Origin: JALOKP01 sp963800865
GTDB taxonomy: Bacteria > Acidobacteriota > Polarisedimenticolia > J045
DNA length: 64,000 bases
Assembly (NCBI GenBank): GCA_963800865.1
Contig: CAWDCL010000004.1
Span: 1,922,001 to 1,986,000 of the forward strand
Reading direction: 5' to 3'
Numbering within the stretch: the first letter of the stretch is position 1; every line of letters begins with the position of its first letter. The translations under genes and the position numbers were made by a program. Below the pieces are notes generated by a model that worked only from the letters and a program-made list of their open reading frames with translations, did not search any database and was not told where the DNA came from. This document shows, piece by piece, positions 29,263 through 38,016 of this stretch.

Positions 29263-30062
29263 TCGACACCCATTGCCACATCCTCCCCGGCCTCGACGAC
29301 GGAGCGCCGGATGACGCCGTCGCGCTCGCCATGGCGCGACAGGCCGTCGCCGACGGCGTTTCGGCGATCGTCGCGACCCCGCACATGCGGGAAGGGGATT
29401 ACCTCAACGAGCGACCGAAGGTGGTCGAGGCGGTCGACCGCTTCCGCGAACTGCTGGCGCGGGAGGGTGTGCCGCTCGCGATCGAGCCCGGCTCCGAGGT
29501 GCATCTCTCCACCCGCCTGGCCGAGCGGATCGTCGAGCGCCGGATCCTGGCCTATGGGGATCGCCAGCCCGAGGAAGGCCGGCCGGCCTACCTGCTGCTC
29601 GAGTGCCCCTACCGCACCCGGCCGATCCGGCTCGACGAGACGGTCTTCGAGCTCCTGCTCGGCGGGATCGTGCCGGTGATCGCCCACCCCGAGCGGATCC
29701 GCTGGTTCCAGGAGGATCCGGCGCGCTACGAGGCGATCGTCGCGCGCGGCGTCCTGGGACAGCTGACGACCTCGAGCCTGCTCGGCACCTTCGGCAAGCC
29801 GACGCAGGCGCTGTCCGAGTCGTTGGTCCGGCGCGGCCTGGTCCACCTGCTGGCCAGCGACGCGCACGACACGAAGTACCGGCCGCCCCTGCTCGCGGCG
29901 GGACGCCGGCGGTGGGCCGACCTGGCGGGGGAAGCGTCGGCCGCCGCGGCGACCGCCGGAATCCCGCGCGCGCTCGTCGAGGGGCGCACGGTCGAGGTCG
30001 CGCCGCCGCGGGCCGAGCCGCGGCCCCGCGGTCTCTGGGAGCGGCTGCTCGGTGGCCGCTGA
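29259..30062 (+). CDS. CpsB/YwqE-type PHP-domain tyrosine-protein phosphatase
   Basis: The 267-residue protein is a manganese-dependent PHP phosphatase of the CpsB/CapC/YwqE group: IDTHCHILPGLDDGAPD at the N-terminus, ATPHMREGDYLNER, EPGSEVHLS, PVIAHPERIRWF and LLASDAHDTKYRPP provide the His/Asp/Glu metal ligands. Relatives dephosphorylate tyrosine kinases that control capsule and exopolysaccharide export. No kinase or capsule gene is present in the window, so its target here is unknown. GTG start overlaps the gpsA stop. Confidence 0.85.
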   Translation: MIDTHCHILPGLDDGAPDDAVALAMARQAVADGVSAIVATPHMREGDYLNERPKVVEAVDRFRELLAREGVPLAIEPGSEVHLSTRLAERIVERRILAYGDRQPEEGRPAYLLLECPYRTRPIRLDETVFELLLGGIVPVIAHPERIRWFQEDPARYEAIVARGVLGQLTTSSLLGTFGKPTQALSESLVRRGLVHLLASDAHDTKYRPPLLAAGRRRWADLAGEASAAAATAGIPRALVEGRTVEVAPPRAEPRPRGLWERLLGGR

Positions 30063-30099
30063 GCGATCCGGTATCCTCCCCCGGTCCAGGAGGTTTCGC

Positions 30100-30855
30100 A
30101 TGGGAACAAGGTCCGTGGCCGCGCTCGTCGCCCTGGCCGGGCTGGCGGCCGGATGCGCCTCATCGAGCGCCCCGGCGCCGACCGAGTCCGGCCCGCTGCA
30201 GCACTACCAGATGGCGCGGATGTACTTCGAGCAGGGGCGGACCGACGACGCGCTCAAGGAGATCGACATCTCGCTGCGCAAGGACGACGCGCTGCCGCAG
30301 GTCCACTTCTACCAGGGGTTCATCTACTACAGCCTCGGAGACCCGGCGAAGGCCGTCCCGGCGTTCGAGGCGGCGATCCAGCGCGACCCCTATTACACCG
30401 ACGCGCGGATGTACCTCGCCGCCTCCTACGAGGAGCTGGGGCGGCCGCAGGACGCCCTGGCCGAGCTCGACCGCGCGCTGACCAACAAGACCTACCCGAC
30501 GCCGGAGAAGATCCTGGTCAACAAGGCGCTGATCCTGGCCCGGCAGAAACAGTACGAGCCGGCCCTGGCGGCGCTGCGCCAGGCGATCGATCTCAAGCCG
30601 CGGTACTACCGCGCGCACTTCGAGACGGCGCAGATCCTCGAGACCACCGGCCGCGGGAAGGAGGCGCTCGCGGCCTACGAGGCCGCGGCGCCGGGATACG
30701 TCGAGGACGCCGGGTTTCACCTCGCCTACGGGAGCGCGCTGTTCCGCGCGCGGCGCGAGGCCGAGGCGAAGGTCGAGTTGAAGCGTGCGATCGACCTGGC
30801 GCCCGGCTCGACGGTCGCGGGCAAGGCGAGCGAGCTGCTGGGGGTGATCGACTGA
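30100..30855 (+). CDS. TPR lipoprotein
   Basis: A 251-residue lipoprotein with signal MGTRSVAALVALAGLAAGCAS (lipobox LAAGC, Cys near residue 19) followed by about six TPR helices-turn-helices, for example HYQMARMYFEQGRTDDALKEI, HFYQGFIYYSLGDPAKAV, ARMYLAASYEELGRPQDAL. This resembles PilF/PilW-like or generic outer-membrane TPR lipoproteins; no pilus genes are close. Excellent ribosome site AGGAGG five bases before the ATG; a TATCCT -10-like element is at 30072-30077. Its stop overlaps the ftsY ATG. Confidence 0.8.
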   Translation: MGTRSVAALVALAGLAAGCASSSAPAPTESGPLQHYQMARMYFEQGRTDDALKEIDISLRKDDALPQVHFYQGFIYYSLGDPAKAVPAFEAAIQRDPYYTDARMYLAASYEELGRPQDALAELDRALTNKTYPTPEKILVNKALILARQKQYEPALAALRQAIDLKPRYYRAHFETAQILETTGRGKEALAAYEAAAPGYVEDAGFHLAYGSALFRARREAEAKVELKRAIDLAPGSTVAGKASELLGVID

Positions 30856-31790
30856 TGTTCGGACGGTTGCGCCAGAAGATCGTCGACGGGCTGAAGAAGA
30901 CGCGCGACGCGATCGCCGACCGCGTCGAGCGGATCGCGTCGGTCGGGCGCCCGGTCGACGATGCGCTGCTGGACGAGCTCGAGGAGGTGCTGGTCGCCGC
31001 CGACCTGGGCCCGGAGCTCGCCGCCGAGCTGCGCGGACGGATGGGGACGCGGCTGCGCGGCCAGGCGGTGGACGGGCCGGCCCAGGTGATGGACGTGCTG
31101 CGCGAGGAGATCCTCGCGCTGCTACCGCCGCAGGTGCCCGAGGTGCGGCCGGCAGCGCCGCCGCGCGTGACCCTCGTCGTCGGCGTGAATGGTTCGGGCA
31201 AGACCACCACGGCGGGGAAGCTCGCGGCGCTGTGGGGCCGCGAGGGGCGCAAGGTGGTCGTCGCCGCGGCCGACACGTTCCGCGCCGCCGCGGTCGAGCA
31301 GATGGCGATCTGGGCCGAGCGCACCGGGGCCGCGGTGGTGCGCTCGCAGCCCGGGGCGGACCCCGCGTCGGTGGCGTTCGACGCAGCCCGCGCGGCCCGT
31401 TCCCGCTCCGCCGACGAGCTGCTGGTCGACACCGCGGGGCGCCTGCACAACAAGAAGCCGCTGATGGACGAGCTGGCCAAGATCGCGCGCGCCGTCGCGA
31501 AGGAGGTCCCCGGGGCGCCGCACGAGACCCTGCTCGTGCTCGACGGGACGACCGGCCGCAACGCGGTGATCCAGGCCCGCGAGTTCACGCGCGTCGCCCC
31601 CGTGACCGGACTCGTCCTGACCAAGCTCGACGGGACCGCGCGCGGCGGCGTGGCGGTCTCGATCGGGCGCGAGCTGGGAATCCCGGTCCGTTACATCGGG
31701 GTCGGGGAGGGAGCCGAGGACCTGCTCCTGTTCGACCCCGAGGAGTACGTGCAGGGCCTGCTCGCGCCGGCGGGCGCGAGGGGCGAATGA
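30855..31790 (+). CDS. ftsY: Signal recognition particle receptor FtsY
   Basis: FtsY docks the SRP-ribosome complex at the inner membrane. The 311-residue protein contains the N domain (LLDELEEVLVAADLG) and G domain with GVNGSGKTTTAGKLA, AADTFRAAAVEQ, VDTAGRLHNKKPLMDEL, VLTKLDGTARGG and the closing YIGVGEGAEDLLLFDPEEYV. The acidic A domain is nearly absent, so it is an NG-type FtsY that must use its N-terminal amphipathic helix (MFGRLRQKIVDGLKKTRDAI) for membrane contact. ffh lies three genes downstream. Confidence 0.96.
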   Translation: MFGRLRQKIVDGLKKTRDAIADRVERIASVGRPVDDALLDELEEVLVAADLGPELAAELRGRMGTRLRGQAVDGPAQVMDVLREEILALLPPQVPEVRPAAPPRVTLVVGVNGSGKTTTAGKLAALWGREGRKVVVAAADTFRAAAVEQMAIWAERTGAAVVRSQPGADPASVAFDAARAARSRSADELLVDTAGRLHNKKPLMDELAKIARAVAKEVPGAPHETLLVLDGTTGRNAVIQAREFTRVAPVTGLVLTKLDGTARGGVAVSIGRELGIPVRYIGVGEGAEDLLLFDPEEYVQGLLAPAGARGE

Positions 31791-32899
31791 GCCGGTCCGC
31801 CGCCGAGGCGTGGCTGGCCCGCGCACTCGAGCTGGCGGAACGGGGAGGCCGCGCCACCGCCCCCAACCCGCGCGTCGGGGCGGTCATCGTGAGCGGCGGA
31901 GAAGTCGTCGGCGAGGGCTGGCACCAGGCATGCGGCGGGCTGCACGCGGAGGCCTGGGCGCTCGACGCCGCCGGGGCGCGCGCCCGCGGGGCAACGCTCT
32001 ACAGCTCGCTCGAGCCCTGTCCCCACGAAGGACGCCAGCCGCCATGCGTCGAGCGGATCGTGCGCGCGGGGGTGGCGCGCGTCGTGGTCGGCCTCGTCGA
32101 CCCCGATCCGCAGGTTGCGGGCGCGGGGATCGCCGCGCTGCGCCGCGCGGGGGTCGAGGTCGAACTGGCGGAAGGGGGGCTGGCCCGCGCCGCGGGACGC
32201 CTGGTCGAGGAGTACCTCGTGCACCGCCGGGAAGGCCGGGCCATGGCCGCGCTGAAGGTCGCGGCGACGCTCGACGGCCGGATCGCCGACCGGGCCGGCG
32301 CGTCGCGCTGGGTGACCGGGGAGCCGGCGCGCGCGGCCGGACGCGCACTGCGCGCCCGGTACGGGGCGATCCTCGTCGGGGCCGGCACCGTGCTCGCGGA
32401 CGACCCGCAGCTGCTCCCGCCCGACCTCGACGAAGGCGGGCCGTTCCTGCGCTGCGTGGTCGACGGTGCGCTGACCGTGCCGGCCGGCGCGCGCCTCCTC
32501 GCGGCGGAGCGCGAGCGCGCCCCGGTGCTGGTCTATTCGGCCCCTGACGCCGAGCCGGCGCGCCGGGCCGCGCTCGAGCGGGCCGGGGCCCGCGTCGTCG
32601 CGCTCGGGCCGCCGGGCGGCCCGGTGCCGCCGGGCGAGATCCTGCGCGACCTCGCCGGCCGCGGGATCCTGGGGGTGCTGGTCGAGGGCGGGGGCGTGAC
32701 GCACGGGCACTTCCTCGAGGCCGGCGTCGCCGACAAGCTCCACTGGTTCCTCGCGCCGCGCCTGCTCGCCGACCCCGCGGCGCGACCGGCGGTCGCCGGT
32801 CCCGGCCGGACCCTCGGCCGGGCCTGGGAGGGCGCCTTTGCCGAGGTGACGCGGCTGGGGGAAGATCTGCTCCTCACCCTCTACCCGGGCGGAGCGTAG
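31787..32899 (+). CDS. ribD: Bifunctional riboflavin deaminase/reductase RibD
   Basis: RibD carries out the second and third steps from GTP to riboflavin. The 370-residue protein has the zinc deaminase motif GLHAEAWALDAAG and LEPCPHEGRQPPCVERI (His and two Cys ligands) in residues ~1-140 and the reductase domain from ~150 (MAALKVAATLDGRIADRAGAS, VLVEGGGVTHGHFLEAG). ATGA overlap with ftsY. First of a rib cluster ribD-ribE-ribBA. Confidence 0.95.
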   Translation: MSRSAAEAWLARALELAERGGRATAPNPRVGAVIVSGGEVVGEGWHQACGGLHAEAWALDAAGARARGATLYSSLEPCPHEGRQPPCVERIVRAGVARVVVGLVDPDPQVAGAGIAALRRAGVEVELAEGGLARAAGRLVEEYLVHRREGRAMAALKVAATLDGRIADRAGASRWVTGEPARAAGRALRARYGAILVGAGTVLADDPQLLPPDLDEGGPFLRCVVDGALTVPAGARLLAAERERAPVLVYSAPDAEPARRAALERAGARVVALGPPGGPVPPGEILRDLAGRGILGVLVEGGGVTHGHFLEAGVADKLHWFLAPRLLADPAARPAVAGPGRTLGRAWEGAFAEVTRLGEDLLLTLYPGGA

Positions 32900-32901
32900 G
32901 C

Positions 32902-33510
32902 GTGTTTACCGGACTCGTGCACTCCAGGGGGCGACTCCTCGCGACCCGCCGCCACGGCAGCGGGCTCCGCCTCGACCTCGCCCACGCCCTCGGGGGCGGA
33001 CCGCTCGAACGGGGCGAGAGCGTGGCGGCGGACGGCGTCTGCCTGACCGTGATCGAGGCCGGGCCGGAGCGGTTCGCGGCCGAGCTGTCGCCCGAGACGC
33101 TGTCACGCACCGGCGGTGCGGCGCGCTGGCGGACGGGTCGCGAGGTCAACCTGGAGCGTGCGCTCGAGGCGGGCGGACGGATCGGCGGACACGTGGTCCA
33201 GGGACACGCGGACGGCCTGCTGCGCATCGTCGGCTGGAGGCGCTTGCCGGGGGGGTGGGTCGAGGCCCGCATCGAGCTGCCGGCGCCGGCCCGCGACTGG
33301 ATCGTGGAGAAGGGCTCGGTCGCGCTCGACGGCGTGAGCCTGACCGTCTCCCGGGTCGGCGGCGCCTGGTTCGAGTGCGCGCTCGTCCCGACCACGCTGG
33401 AGGCGACGACGCTCGGCGCGCGGCGCCCCGGGGACCGGCTGGTCGCCGAGTTCGATCTCCTGGCCAAGGTGGCCGCGCAGGCGGTGGCCCGCGGCGGGGG
33501 ACGGGCCTGA
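32902..33510 (+). CDS. ribE: Riboflavin synthase, alpha chain
   Basis: Dismutates two 6,7-dimethyl-8-ribityllumazines to riboflavin. The 202-residue protein begins MFTGLVHSRGRLL and shows two tandem lumazine-binding repeats: VAADGVCLTVIE, SPETLSRTG, GGHVVQGHADG and then VALDGVSLTVSRVGG with PTTLEATTLGARRPGD. GTG start two bases after ribD. Stop overlaps the ribBA ATG. Confidence 0.95.
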   Translation: MFTGLVHSRGRLLATRRHGSGLRLDLAHALGGGPLERGESVAADGVCLTVIEAGPERFAAELSPETLSRTGGAARWRTGREVNLERALEAGGRIGGHVVQGHADGLLRIVGWRRLPGGWVEARIELPAPARDWIVEKGSVALDGVSLTVSRVGGAWFECALVPTTLEATTLGARRPGDRLVAEFDLLAKVAAQAVARGGGRA

Positions 33511-34712
33511 TGCCGTTCGCTTCGATCGAGCAGGCGCTGGCCGAGCTCCGGGCCGGGCGGATGATCGTCGTCTGCGACGACGAGGACCGCGAGAACGAGG
33601 GCGACCTCACGATCGCGGCGGAGAAGGTCACCCCCGCGGCGATCAACTTCATGGCGACCCACGGGCGCGGCCTGGTCTGCCTGGCGATGACGGAAGAGCG
33701 GCTCGACGAGCTGCAGGTTCCGCTGATGGTGCGCGAGAACCAGACCCGCTTCCAGACGGCGTTCTGCGTCTCGATCGAGGCCCGCTGCGGGACGACGACC
33801 GGGATCAGCGCGGGCGACCGCGCGGCGACGGTCCAGGCCGCGATCGACCCCGGGACGCGTCCGGAGGACCTGCTCCGCCCGGGGCACATGTTCCCGCTGC
33901 GAGCGGTCCGGGGCGGCGTGCTGCGGCGGGCGGGACAGACCGAGGCCGCGGTCGACCTGGCGCGGCTGGCGGGGATGTACCCGGCCGGGGTGATCTGCGA
34001 GGTCATGAACGACGACGGCACGATGTCGCGCGTGCCCGATCTCGAGCGATTCTGCGCCCCCCACGGTCTCCTGATGATCACGATCGCCGACCTGATCCGC
34101 TACCGGATGCAGCACGAGCGGCTGGTCACGCGGGTCGCGGCGCCGACACTGCCGACCGACATGGGCGAGTTCCGGCTCTTCGCCTACGAGAACCTGCTCG
34201 ACGGCCAGACCCACCTGGCCCTCGTGCACGGCGACGTGGGCGGCGACGAGCCGGTGCTGGTGCGGGTCCACAGCGAGTGCCTGACCGGCGACGTGTTCCA
34301 CTCGCGGCGCTGCGACTGCGGCGACCAGCTCCACCGCGCGATGGAGGCGGTGACCGGCGCCGGGCGCGGGGTGATCGTCTACCTCCGGCAGGAAGGACGC
34401 GGGATCGGGTTGGCCAACAAGCTGCGCGCCTACGAACTGCAGGAGAAGGGACTCGACACGGTCGAGGCCAACCTGCAGCTCGGGTTCGCGGCCGACCAGC
34501 GCGACTACGGCGTGGGGGCCCAGATCCTGGCCGACCTCGGGGTGCGGCGGCTGCGGCTGCTGACCAACAACCCGAGGAAGTTCGTGGCGCTGTCCGGGTT
34601 CGGGCTCGAGGTCGTGGAGCGCGTTCCGCTCGAGGTCGCGCCGCACGCGGTGAACGCCCAGTACCTCCGGACCAAGCGCGAGAAGCTGGGGCACATCCTG
34701 GGCCAGAGCTAG
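33510..34712 (+). CDS. ribBA: Bifunctional 3,4-DHBP synthase / GTP cyclohydrolase II RibBA
   Basis: The N-terminal ~200 residues are dihydroxybutanone phosphate synthase (VVCDDEDRENEGDLTIAAEK, TTTGISAGDRAATVQAAIDP, RPGHMFPLRA); the C-terminal half is GTP cyclohydrolase II with the zinc motif SECLTGDVFHSRRCDCGDQ and LRQEGRGIGLANKLRAYELQ. Length is 400 residues. The lumazine synthase gene ribH that usually follows is absent; ffh follows instead after 92 bases with its own promoter. Confidence 0.96.
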   Translation: MPFASIEQALAELRAGRMIVVCDDEDRENEGDLTIAAEKVTPAAINFMATHGRGLVCLAMTEERLDELQVPLMVRENQTRFQTAFCVSIEARCGTTTGISAGDRAATVQAAIDPGTRPEDLLRPGHMFPLRAVRGGVLRRAGQTEAAVDLARLAGMYPAGVICEVMNDDGTMSRVPDLERFCAPHGLLMITIADLIRYRMQHERLVTRVAAPTLPTDMGEFRLFAYENLLDGQTHLALVHGDVGGDEPVLVRVHSECLTGDVFHSRRCDCGDQLHRAMEAVTGAGRGVIVYLRQEGRGIGLANKLRAYELQEKGLDTVEANLQLGFAADQRDYGVGAQILADLGVRRLRLLTNNPRKFVALSGFGLEVVERVPLEVAPHAVNAQYLRTKREKLGHILGQS

Positions 34713-34720
34713 GGCCCGTT

Positions 34721-34749
34721 TCCCGCCGGAAGTGCTTGACCGGGCGGGA
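34721..34749 (+). promoter_or_regulatory. Inverted repeat spanning the ffh -35
   Basis: TCCCGCC (34721-34727) and GGCGGGA (34743-34749) flank a 15-base centre that contains the TTGACC hexamer. Could be the ribBA transcript hairpin or an operator; no direct evidence for either. Confidence 0.3.
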
Positions 34750-34763
34750 GATTCCGCTAGTCT
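34736..34763 (+). promoter_or_regulatory. Sigma-70-like promoter for ffh
   Basis: TTGACC at 34736-34741 and TAGTCT at 34758-34763, spacer 16, 42 bases before the ffh start. Confidence 0.5.
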
Positions 34764-34804
34764 TAGTCGTTTGCGCGCGCCGTGCCGGCGCGGGGGATAG
34801 GCCT

Positions 34805-36133
34805 TTGTTCGACGCCCTCACCGAACGCCTTCGAGGCGTTCTGGACAAGATCCGCGGAGGCGGAAGGGTCACCGAGGCCGATCTCGACGCGGCCCTTCGG
34901 GAGATCCGGGTTGCCCTCCTCGAGGCGGACGTGTCCTTCAAGGTGGTGAGGGACTTCCTCGCCCGGGTCCGCGAGAAGGCGCTCGGCGCGGACGTGATGC
35001 AGAGCCTGACCCCGGGTCAGCAGGTGATCCGGGTGGTTCGCGACGAGCTTCTCGGGCTGCTCGGCGGCGGTGCGGCGATGCGGCCGTTGGCGATCGCCTC
35101 CCGGCCGCCGTCGGTCTACATGCTCTGCGGCCTGCAGGGCTCGGGCAAGACGACCACGATCGGCAAGCTGGGTCGCTGGCTGAAGAAGCAGGGGCGGCAC
35201 CCGCTGGTCGCGCCGGTCGACCTGCAGCGCCCGGCCGCGGTCCTGCAGGCGATCCAGGTCGCGAAGGGCGCGGACCTCGCGGTCTACGAGCACGACGGGA
35301 CCGGCACCCCGGTCGAGCGGGCGCGCGAGGCGGTGCGTCACGCGCGGCAGAAGGGATTCGACGTCGTGCTGCTCGACACCGCCGGGCGGCTGCACGTCGA
35401 CGAGGAACTGATGGAGGAGCTGGCCGCGCTGCGCACCGCGGTCGAGCCGGCCGAGATCCTCTACGTCGCGGACGCGATGACCGGGCAGGACGCCGTCCGC
35501 TCGGCCGAGGCGTTCAAGGCCCGGGTCCCGCTGACCGGCGTGATCCTGACCAAGCTCGACGGCGACGCCCGCGGCGGCGCCGCACTCTCGGTCGCCGCGA
35601 TCACGGGCGTCCCGGTCCGCTTCGCGGGCGTCGGCGAGAAGGCCGATGCGTTCGAGGTCTTCGACCCCGAGCGGATGGCCGGCCGCATCCTCGGCATGGG
35701 CGACGTGCTCGGCCTGATCGAGAAGGCCGAAGAAGCCTTCGACGTCGAGTCCGCGCGGAAGCTCGAACAGTCGCTGCGCAGGAACCAGTTCTCGCTCGAG
35801 CAGTTCCGCGACACGCTGCGCCAGGTGCGCCGGATGGGGCCGCTCGAGTCGGTGATGGGGATGATCCCCGGCGTTCGGCTTCCGGCCGACGCGAAGGTCG
35901 ATTCCCGGCGGGTCGTGCGGATGGAAGCGATCGTCGATTCGATGACGATCCGCGAGCGGCGCGACCACCGGGTGCTGAACGGTTCGCGGCGCAAGCGGAT
36001 CGCGCGCGGATCGGGCACTTCGGTGCAGGAAGTGAACCAGTTGCTGAAGCAATACCTGGAGATGCGCAAGCTCTTCCAGCAGATGGGACCGTCCCCCAGC
36101 AAGGGGCAGCTTCGCCGCCTGCTCGGCCGCTAG
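34805..36133 (+). CDS. ffh: Signal recognition particle protein Ffh
   Basis: Ffh binds signal peptides and 4.5S RNA. The 442-residue protein has the N domain (ALREIRVALLEADVSFKVV), GTPase motifs GLQGSGKTTTIGKLG, PVDLQRPAAVLQ, LLDTAGRLHVDEELMEEL, LTKLDGDARGG, and the Met-rich M domain with MGMIPGVRLP and the RNA-binding segment NGSRRKRIARGSGTSVQEVN. Start is TTG at 34805 behind GGGGGATAGG; no earlier start keeps the conserved N-terminus MFDALTERLRGVL. Upstream of the rpsP ribosomal operon, spacing 28 bases. No 4.5S RNA gene is visible in the window. Confidence 0.95.
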   Translation: MFDALTERLRGVLDKIRGGGRVTEADLDAALREIRVALLEADVSFKVVRDFLARVREKALGADVMQSLTPGQQVIRVVRDELLGLLGGGAAMRPLAIASRPPSVYMLCGLQGSGKTTTIGKLGRWLKKQGRHPLVAPVDLQRPAAVLQAIQVAKGADLAVYEHDGTGTPVERAREAVRHARQKGFDVVLLDTAGRLHVDEELMEELAALRTAVEPAEILYVADAMTGQDAVRSAEAFKARVPLTGVILTKLDGDARGGAALSVAAITGVPVRFAGVGEKADAFEVFDPERMAGRILGMGDVLGLIEKAEEAFDVESARKLEQSLRRNQFSLEQFRDTLRQVRRMGPLESVMGMIPGVRLPADAKVDSRRVVRMEAIVDSMTIRERRDHRVLNGSRRKRIARGSGTSVQEVNQLLKQYLEMRKLFQQMGPSPSKGQLRRLLGR

Positions 36134-36161
36134 GCGCCGCGCACCGGCACACGGAGACGTC

Positions 36162-36413
36162 ATGCTCAAGATCAGGCTTCGCCGCGAAGGCTCGAAGAAC
36201 CACCCCTACTTCCGGATCGTCGTCTCCGACTCGCGGAACACGCCGACCGGGCCGATCGTCGCGACGATCGGGCACTACGCCCCCAAGCGCCAGCCGGCCG
36301 GCGTCGAACTCGACCTCGAGGCCTACGACGGCTGGATCAAGAACGGGGCCCACCCCTCCAACACCGTGCGCGTGCTGGCCGACGCCCGGCGCCGCGGCGT
36401 CTCGATCGGCTGA
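36162..36413 (+). CDS. rpsP: 30S ribosomal protein S16
   Basis: The 83-residue protein begins MLKIRLRREGSKNHPYFRIVV with the conserved SRNTPTGPIVATIGHYAPK core; full family length. Ribosome site GGAGAC. First gene of the classic rpsP-khpA-rimM-trmD-rplS operon. Confidence 0.97.
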   Translation: MLKIRLRREGSKNHPYFRIVVSDSRNTPTGPIVATIGHYAPKRQPAGVELDLEAYDGWIKNGAHPSNTVRVLADARRRGVSIG

Positions 36414-36420
36414 GGCGGCC

Positions 36421-36678
36421 GTGAACCAGGACCTCAGGATGAAGGCCTTCCTCGAGCAGCTCGTGAAGGCGCTCGCGGCGCATCCCGAGCAGGGAGAGGT
36501 GCATCTCCTCGACGGCCGCCGGGCGACCCGATTCGAGATTCACCTGCCGGCGGGCGAGCGCGGCCCGCTGATCGGCAAGGAAGGCTCGACCATCAAGGCG
36601 ATCCGCACGCTCGCCGCCATCTCGGCCCACCGGCACCGCCGGCGCTTCGAGGTGGAGATCGCGGGACCCGGAGAGTGA
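36421..36678 (+). CDS. khpA: KH-domain RNA-binding protein KhpA
   Basis: An 85-residue single KH-domain protein with the GxxG loop in GPLIGKEGSTIKAIRTLAAI. KhpA acts with KhpB/Jag on RNA and cell-envelope regulation in other bacteria. GTG start 7 bases after rpsP, and rimM follows, the standard position of this gene. Confidence 0.92.
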   Translation: MNQDLRMKAFLEQLVKALAAHPEQGEVHLLDGRRATRFEIHLPAGERGPLIGKEGSTIKAIRTLAAISAHRHRRRFEVEIAGPGE

Positions 36679-36685
36679 GCGCGGC

Positions 36686-37276
36686 ATGAGTGCGGCCAGG
36701 CTGGTGATCCTCGCGCGCGTCCGGCGGCCCTGGGGGCTGCGCGGGGAACTCCTGCTCGATCTCCACACCGACTGGCCCGAGGACCGGTTCGTGCCGGGGG
36801 CCGCGATCGAGCTGGCCTGGGACGATGGACGGACCGCGCAGGCGACGGTGCGCGAGTTCCGGCAGACCGGCGTCGGCCCGCTGCTCTCGCTGGAGGGGGC
36901 GGACGGGATCGGCGAAGCGCGGATCTATGCCGGCGCGTCGATCGTCGCCGATGCGGAGCGCCTGCCACGCCTGGCCGAGGAAGGGGACTGGCAGCACGCC
37001 GACCTCGTCGGGCTGACCGTCACGCTGCGCGACGGGCGGCGGGTCGGCGTCGTGGAACGGATCGAGGAGGGGGCGGCCTCGGATTTCGCGGCGGTACGGC
37101 TCGACGGAGGCGGCGAGGCGCTGCTGCCGCTCGTCCCGGCCATCGCGGTCGCGATCGATCCGGCCGGCGGACTGCTGGTCGTCGATCCGCCGGCCGGCCT
37201 GCTCGATCCGGAGCCGGTCGAGGCCCCCGACACCGTCCGCGCGGCCTCCTCGCAGCGGGTGCGGAGGCCGGCGTGA
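36686..37276 (+). CDS. rimM: Ribosome maturation factor RimM
   Basis: RimM assists 30S head assembly by binding S19. The 196-residue protein has the N-terminal beta-barrel (LARVRRPWGLRGELLLDLHTD) and a C-terminal PRC-barrel domain starting at DLVGLTVTLRDGRRVG and including ALLPLVPAIAVAIDPAGG. Length is slightly above average because of a C-terminal tail. Its stop overlaps the trmD GTG. Confidence 0.93.
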   Translation: MSAARLVILARVRRPWGLRGELLLDLHTDWPEDRFVPGAAIELAWDDGRTAQATVREFRQTGVGPLLSLEGADGIGEARIYAGASIVADAERLPRLAEEGDWQHADLVGLTVTLRDGRRVGVVERIEEGAASDFAAVRLDGGGEALLPLVPAIAVAIDPAGGLLVVDPPAGLLDPEPVEAPDTVRAASSQRVRRPA

Positions 37277-38016
37277 CCCGTTCCGGCCCGTTCGAGTTCG
37301 TCGTCGTGACGATCTTCCCCGGGATGTTCCCGGGTCCGCTGGAGTCCGGCATCGTGGGCCGCGCCTTCGCGCGCGGCGACCTCGCGCTGCAGACGATCGA
37401 CCTGCGCTCGTTCGCGAGCGGCAGCTACCGGCAGGTCGACGACGCGCCGTTCGGCGGCGGGGCCGGGATGGTCCTGATGGCCGAGCCGATCTACGGCGCG
37501 ATCGAGTCGATCCGGGCCGAGCGTCCGGAGCTGCGCACGCGGGTCGTGCTGCTCGACCCGGCGGGGCGCCGTCTGACGCAGCCGGTGGCGCGCGAGCTCG
37601 CGGCCTGGGACCGCCTGGTGCTGCTCTGCGGCCGCTACGAAGGGGTCGACGAGCGGGTCCGGGCGCTGGTGGACGAGGAGATATCGATCGGCGACTATGT
37701 CGTCTCGGGGGGCGAGCTCCCGGCGATGGTCGTCATCGACGCCGTGGCGCGGCTGGTGCCGGGCGTCGTGGGAGAACCGCAGTCCGTGGTGCAGGAGTCG
37801 TTCGAGGAGCGGCTCCTGGATCACCCGCAGTACACCCGGCCCGCGGAGTTTCGCGGGATGAAGGTGCCCGAGGTCCTGCTCTCGGGACACCATGCCGAGA
37901 TCGAGTCCTGGCGGCGGCGGATGGCCTTCGAGCGCACCCGCGAACGCCGGCCGGACCTGCTCCACGAGACGACGTGTCAGAGGCCCCATGCGGGCGAGAG
38001 CGAGGCAGAGAGATGA
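37273..38016 (+). CDS. trmD: tRNA (guanine-N1-)-methyltransferase TrmD
   Basis: Methylates G37 of tRNAs with a G36 anticodon base. The 247-residue SPOUT enzyme has VVTIFPGMFPGPLESGIVGRA, DDAPFGGGAGMVLM, the knot segments LLCGRYEGVDERV and EISIGDYVVSGGELPAMVVIDA, and the C-terminal LLSGHHAEIESWRR. GTG start coupled to rimM; stop overlaps rplS ATG. A His-Ala-Gly-Glu-rich tail extends the C-terminus slightly. Confidence 0.97.
   Translation: MTRSGPFEFVVVTIFPGMFPGPLESGIVGRAFARGDLALQTIDLRSFASGSYRQVDDAPFGGGAGMVLMAEPIYGAIESIRAERPELRTRVVLLDPAGRRLTQPVARELAAWDRLVLLCGRYEGVDERVRALVDEEISIGDYVVSGGELPAMVVIDAVARLVPGVVGEPQSVVQESFEERLLDHPQYTRPAEFRGMKVPEVLLSGHHAEIESWRRRMAFERTRERRPDLLHETTCQRPHAGESEAER

Noticed and set aside
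34713..34804. Possible 4.5S SRP RNA near ffh
   Set aside because: No GGAAGGAAGCAG-type apical loop and the gap is too short.
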